Source: Actinomycetes bacterium
Lineage (GTDB): Bacteria; Actinomycetota; Acidimicrobiia; Acidimicrobiales; SZUA-35
DNA: 8,480 bases
Assembly (NCBI GenBank): GCA_024227975.1
Contig: JAAETV010000351.1
Location: forward strand, 1-8,480
Reading direction: 5' to 3'
The notes under the pieces were generated by a model, which saw only the letters and a program-made list of their open reading frames with translations, was not told the DNA's origin and made no database searches. Position 1 is the stretch's first letter. Every line of letters starts with the position of its first letter. The position numbers and the translations under genes are program-made. Positions 6,409 to 8,480 of the stretch are shown here, one piece after another.

Positions 6409-6546
6409 AGGGTTCGGCAACAAAATCATGCCCACAGCCGGTTGGGCCGGCCGGTACCGCCAACGATGGCCGGTCGGTCGCCGTTTCATCGCCAAGAGCA
6501 CTTGGGCCCTAGCGGCAGGGGAATGACCTCCGGAATGGTTGAGCCT

Positions 6547-6726
6547 ATGAAGGACAAGACCGCTCAGTTGCTCGCGGTGATCATCGGCATCGCGCTGATC
6601 GTCATCTACTCCGTCGTGATGATGGCCACCGAGGGCAACTCGGGATGGTCCTGGATCATGCTGGTTATTGGGATCGTCTTCCTGATCGGTGGAGGACAGA
6701 TGCTGCGGCGCAGCAAGCCCACCTGA
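6547..6726 (+). CDS. Small two-helix membrane protein, about 59 aa
   Basis: Unrecognised small integral membrane protein. From the ATG at 6547 it begins MKDKTAQLLAVIIGIALIVI. The first hydrophobic segment spans about residues 6-26. A short polar stretch (TEGNSGW) follows, then a second segment at about 34-52 (WIMLVIGIVFLIGGGQML), and the protein ends with a basic tail RRSKPT. A two-helix hairpin with its loop outside and both ends in the cytosol would satisfy the positive-inside rule. In-frame ATGs at 6523 and 6535 are alternative starts. An AGGGGA at 6517-6522 is too close to the first and rather far from the second, and only a weak GGTTGAG precedes 6547, so the start is unsettled. It stands between the racemase-family gene and the lipoprotein gene, without an obvious link to either. 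Confidence 0.65.
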   Translation: MKDKTAQLLAVIIGIALIVIYSVVMMATEGNSGWSWIMLVIGIVFLIGGGQMLRRSKPT

Positions 6727-6809
6727 TTTTGCGGCTCCGCTTCGTGGATCGGTGTCGGTTCTGGAGTTCGGGTATCGGAGGCGAGGCGACACGCCCAACC
6801 ATGGCAAAC

Positions 6810-6815
6810 TAGGTT
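6810..6815 (+). promoter_or_regulatory. Candidate -10 box (TAGGTT) for a leaderless lipoprotein mRNA
   Basis: TAGGTT is followed by six bases and then the GTG at 6822. No proper ribosome site precedes this GTG or the in-frame ATGs at 6846 and 6852. The box is thus the main reason to prefer the GTG as start. No -35 match is evident. Confidence 0.5.
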
Positions 6816-6821
6816 CACGAG

Positions 6822-8348
6822 GTGATTCTTCACGCGCCTTGGACGATGGCCATGCGTGTCGTTCTCAACGTCTTCTCGCCGCGACGCCCACCCCAGCGAC
6901 AGAACCGGCCGGCACGCATCGTGATCCTGTGGGCCCTGGCGACGGTAGTCGTGCTGGCTGGGTGCGCTGGGGGCCAGGGGACCGAAGACCAGACCCCATC
7001 GGGAACCTCTTCCTCGGTTGGCTCGGTCCCATCGACGTCAACGGCCGACAACTCGGCATCGGAGGAGACCGCTTCTCCTACCTCTGAGGCGGCCACAACG
7101 AGCACCCAGCCACCGGAGCTCCGCTCGCTATCGATCAAGGTACACCCTCCGGAAGCGACCGTTGACCTGCAAACGGCCAATGGCTTCTCGGCCCAGGGGC
7201 AGGGGCCCGACCCGATCACCGTGGAGATCCCGGCCGAGGTCGTTGAGGTGACCGTGTCGGCCGACGGCTACCAGGACTACCGAGGCGAGATTGTCCTCGA
7301 TGGTGTTTCCGGTGCCACCACCGACGCCACCATCTGGCTCGACCGGCCGGGGCAGCTGGTACACAAGCTGTTCGAGGTCGAAGTGGGCGGAGCGCCCAAG
7401 GGGGTGGCCTTCACTCCGGATGGGTCGGAGGTCTGGACGACCCTTCTCAATGGGAGCGGGGTCGACGTCATCGATGTGGCTTCAGGGCAGGTCACAGCCA
7501 CCATCGATCTCGACCAGGGCGCCGTCGAGGCGATCTTCAACCACTCCGGCGACACCGCCTACGTCAGCCAGATGCAGACGAATTCGGTGTTCGAGATCGA
7601 CGTCGCCAGCCGGGAGGTGAAGCGCCAGTTCGACACCAAGGGTGCGTGGACGAAGGTCATCGCGCTGTCCGATGACGAAACCACCCTCTACGCATCGAAC
7701 TGGGTTGATGACAATGTCTCCGAGATCGATCTGGCCACCGGGGAGACCACACGCCTCTTCTCGACGGTGAACACCCCCCGAGGCCTCTACCCGACCCCCG
7801 ACGGCAAACGGCTCTATGTGACCGGGTTTGCCGCCGGCGAGCTAGCGGTCATCGACCTTGTCTCCGGTGATGACCTGGTCCTGAAGCGAACTGGCGGTTC
7901 GATGCGCCACCTGGTCGGCTCGCCCGACGGGTCGGTGGTCTACGCCTCTGACATGACCAACGACACGGTCTTCGCCGTCGACACCGAAACCGACGAGATC
8001 ACGGTGTTGGCTACGACCGACCGGAAACCCAACACCATCGATCTCAGCCCCGACGGACGGGTACTGTTCGTGTCGAACCGGGGTCGCAACAATCCCACGT
8101 CGTACTACCTTCCCGGCCCGGAGTGGGGCTCGGTGCTCCTGATCGACACCGAGAGCGGTGAGATGCTCGATGCCATCATCGGCGGCAATCAGACCACCGG
8201 CTTGGAGGTGTCCGACGACGGCACACTGCTGGCTTTCAGTGACCTTCTCGACGATCGGGTAGTGGTCTACTCGGTTCCGCCCACCGAGCAGCTCCTCGCC
8301 GGTGGGGGCGGCCGATACGAGGATCACCTAGCCGAACTGCCCAAGTAG
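6822..8348 (+). CDS. Lipoprotein with PEGA-like domain and seven-repeat YVTN-type beta-propeller, 508 aa
   Basis: Probable exported lipoprotein held on the outer face of the membrane. The N-terminus is long and arginine-rich, followed by a hydrophobic segment (about 33-45) and a lipobox LAGC ending at Cys48. A Ser/Thr-rich linker runs from about 52 to 98. A PEGA-like beta domain follows at about 101-175 (IKVHPPEATVDL ... VTVSADGYQDYRGEIVL). Then about seven 40-50 residue repeats run from 183 to 485, each with a core such as PKGVAFTPDGSEVWTT, TLYASNWVDDNVSEIDLATG or PRGLYPTPDGKRLYVTGF, typical of YVTN/NHL-like propellers. Seven repeats should close one complete propeller, a platform for binding proteins or ligands; no catalytic site can be named. 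Starts at GTG 6822 (leaderless spacing), ATG 6846 or ATG 6852 are all possible and keep the lipobox. A cell-wall or surface role is inferred. Confidence 0.85.
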   Translation: MILHAPWTMAMRVVLNVFSPRRPPQRQNRPARIVILWALATVVVLAGCAGGQGTEDQTPSGTSSSVGSVPSTSTADNSASEETASPTSEAATTSTQPPELRSLSIKVHPPEATVDLQTANGFSAQGQGPDPITVEIPAEVVEVTVSADGYQDYRGEIVLDGVSGATTDATIWLDRPGQLVHKLFEVEVGGAPKGVAFTPDGSEVWTTLLNGSGVDVIDVASGQVTATIDLDQGAVEAIFNHSGDTAYVSQMQTNSVFEIDVASREVKRQFDTKGAWTKVIALSDDETTLYASNWVDDNVSEIDLATGETTRLFSTVNTPRGLYPTPDGKRLYVTGFAAGELAVIDLVSGDDLVLKRTGGSMRHLVGSPDGSVVYASDMTNDTVFAVDTETDEITVLATTDRKPNTIDLSPDGRVLFVSNRGRNNPTSYYLPGPEWGSVLLIDTESGEMLDAIIGGNQTTGLEVSDDGTLLAFSDLLDDRVVVYSVPPTEQLLAGGGGRYEDHLAELPK

Positions 8349-8480
8349 ACAGCCTCTTCGGGGTCCGGCCATCAAATGGACGAAATGTAGCGGTGTGTCT
8401 CACTCACGGAGGTGGATGGATCGCGTTCGACCACTTCAGGTGACTGACTGAACCTCCACTCTCGCGAGTTGAAGCGTCGA
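8349..8480. other. Right-end region with no supportable gene
   Basis: After the lipoprotein stop codon I see no gene start on the plus strand. One minus-strand frame is open for 36 codons from the right edge to a stop at 8374-8372, but its codon use does not look coding. Small symmetrical elements are present: the palindrome CTCGCGAG at 8461-8468 and 6-bp inverted arms GGAGGT (8408-8413) and ACCTCC (8452-8457). No terminator with a T tract is visible. Confidence 0.4.

Noticed and set aside
6346..6546. Longer start (6346) for the small membrane protein
   Set aside because: It would overlap the racemase-family gene in another frame and add a Pro/Arg-rich region through structured intergenic DNA, with no ribosome site.
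8425..8434. GTTCGACCAC, which resembles a tRNA T-arm
   Set aside because: No acceptor stem, anticodon arm or matching T-stem partner is found around it.
8372..8480. 36-codon minus-strand frame open to the right edge
   Set aside because: Considered as the C-terminus of a gene entering from the right, possibly a transposase end. It is too short, has ordinary codon third positions and matches no recognisable motif.

Overview
The window is GC-rich and gene-dense. It looks like the chromosome of a high-GC actinobacterium. The best evidence is a luciferase-like monooxygenase of the F420-dependent type (1216-2235, minus) and several start codons that sit exactly one leaderless-promoter spacing downstream of a TANNNT box, a habit common in Actinobacteria. 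An acidimicrobial or mycobacterial-type relative is plausible, but the sequence alone cannot place it. I see no rRNA, tRNA, CRISPR array, transposase or prophage gene.

Layout. At the left edge, two small minus-strand genes overlap by 3 bases (372-214, then 217 running off the window); neither is recognised. A 230-bp divergent gap follows. It holds outward promoter candidates and leads to a VOC/glyoxalase-fold protein (603-1007, plus) with an almost perfect Shine-Dalgarno. That gene converges on the F420-type oxidoreductase (1216-2235, minus). An 80-bp divergent promoter region (2236-2315) then separates the oxidoreductase from a plus-strand run: a biotin-dependent carboxylase carboxyltransferase subunit (2316-3869), a class III omega-aminotransferase (3901-5304) and a proline-racemase-family protein (5354-6394). 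After these come a small two-helix membrane protein (about 6547-6726) and a lipoprotein with a PEGA-like domain and a seven-repeat beta-propeller (6822-8348). The last 132 bp hold no supportable gene.

How the genes may work together. The carboxyltransferase and aminotransferase are 31 bp apart with no promoter visible between them, so they are probably co-transcribed. The racemase-like gene follows after 49 bp and has its own promoter candidate. Together with the divergent oxidoreductase, the set looks like a small catabolic island for an amino or imino acid and its CoA-linked products. The substrate is not readable from the sequence, and no biotin carboxylase or biotin carrier gene lies nearby.

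Most worth a second look: a racemase-family protein whose second catalytic cysteine is threonine; a divergent orphan carboxyltransferase; and a repeated leaderless-start architecture in which TANNNT ends exactly 7 bp before the start codon at four separate genes. No clearly new defence or mobile system is visible.
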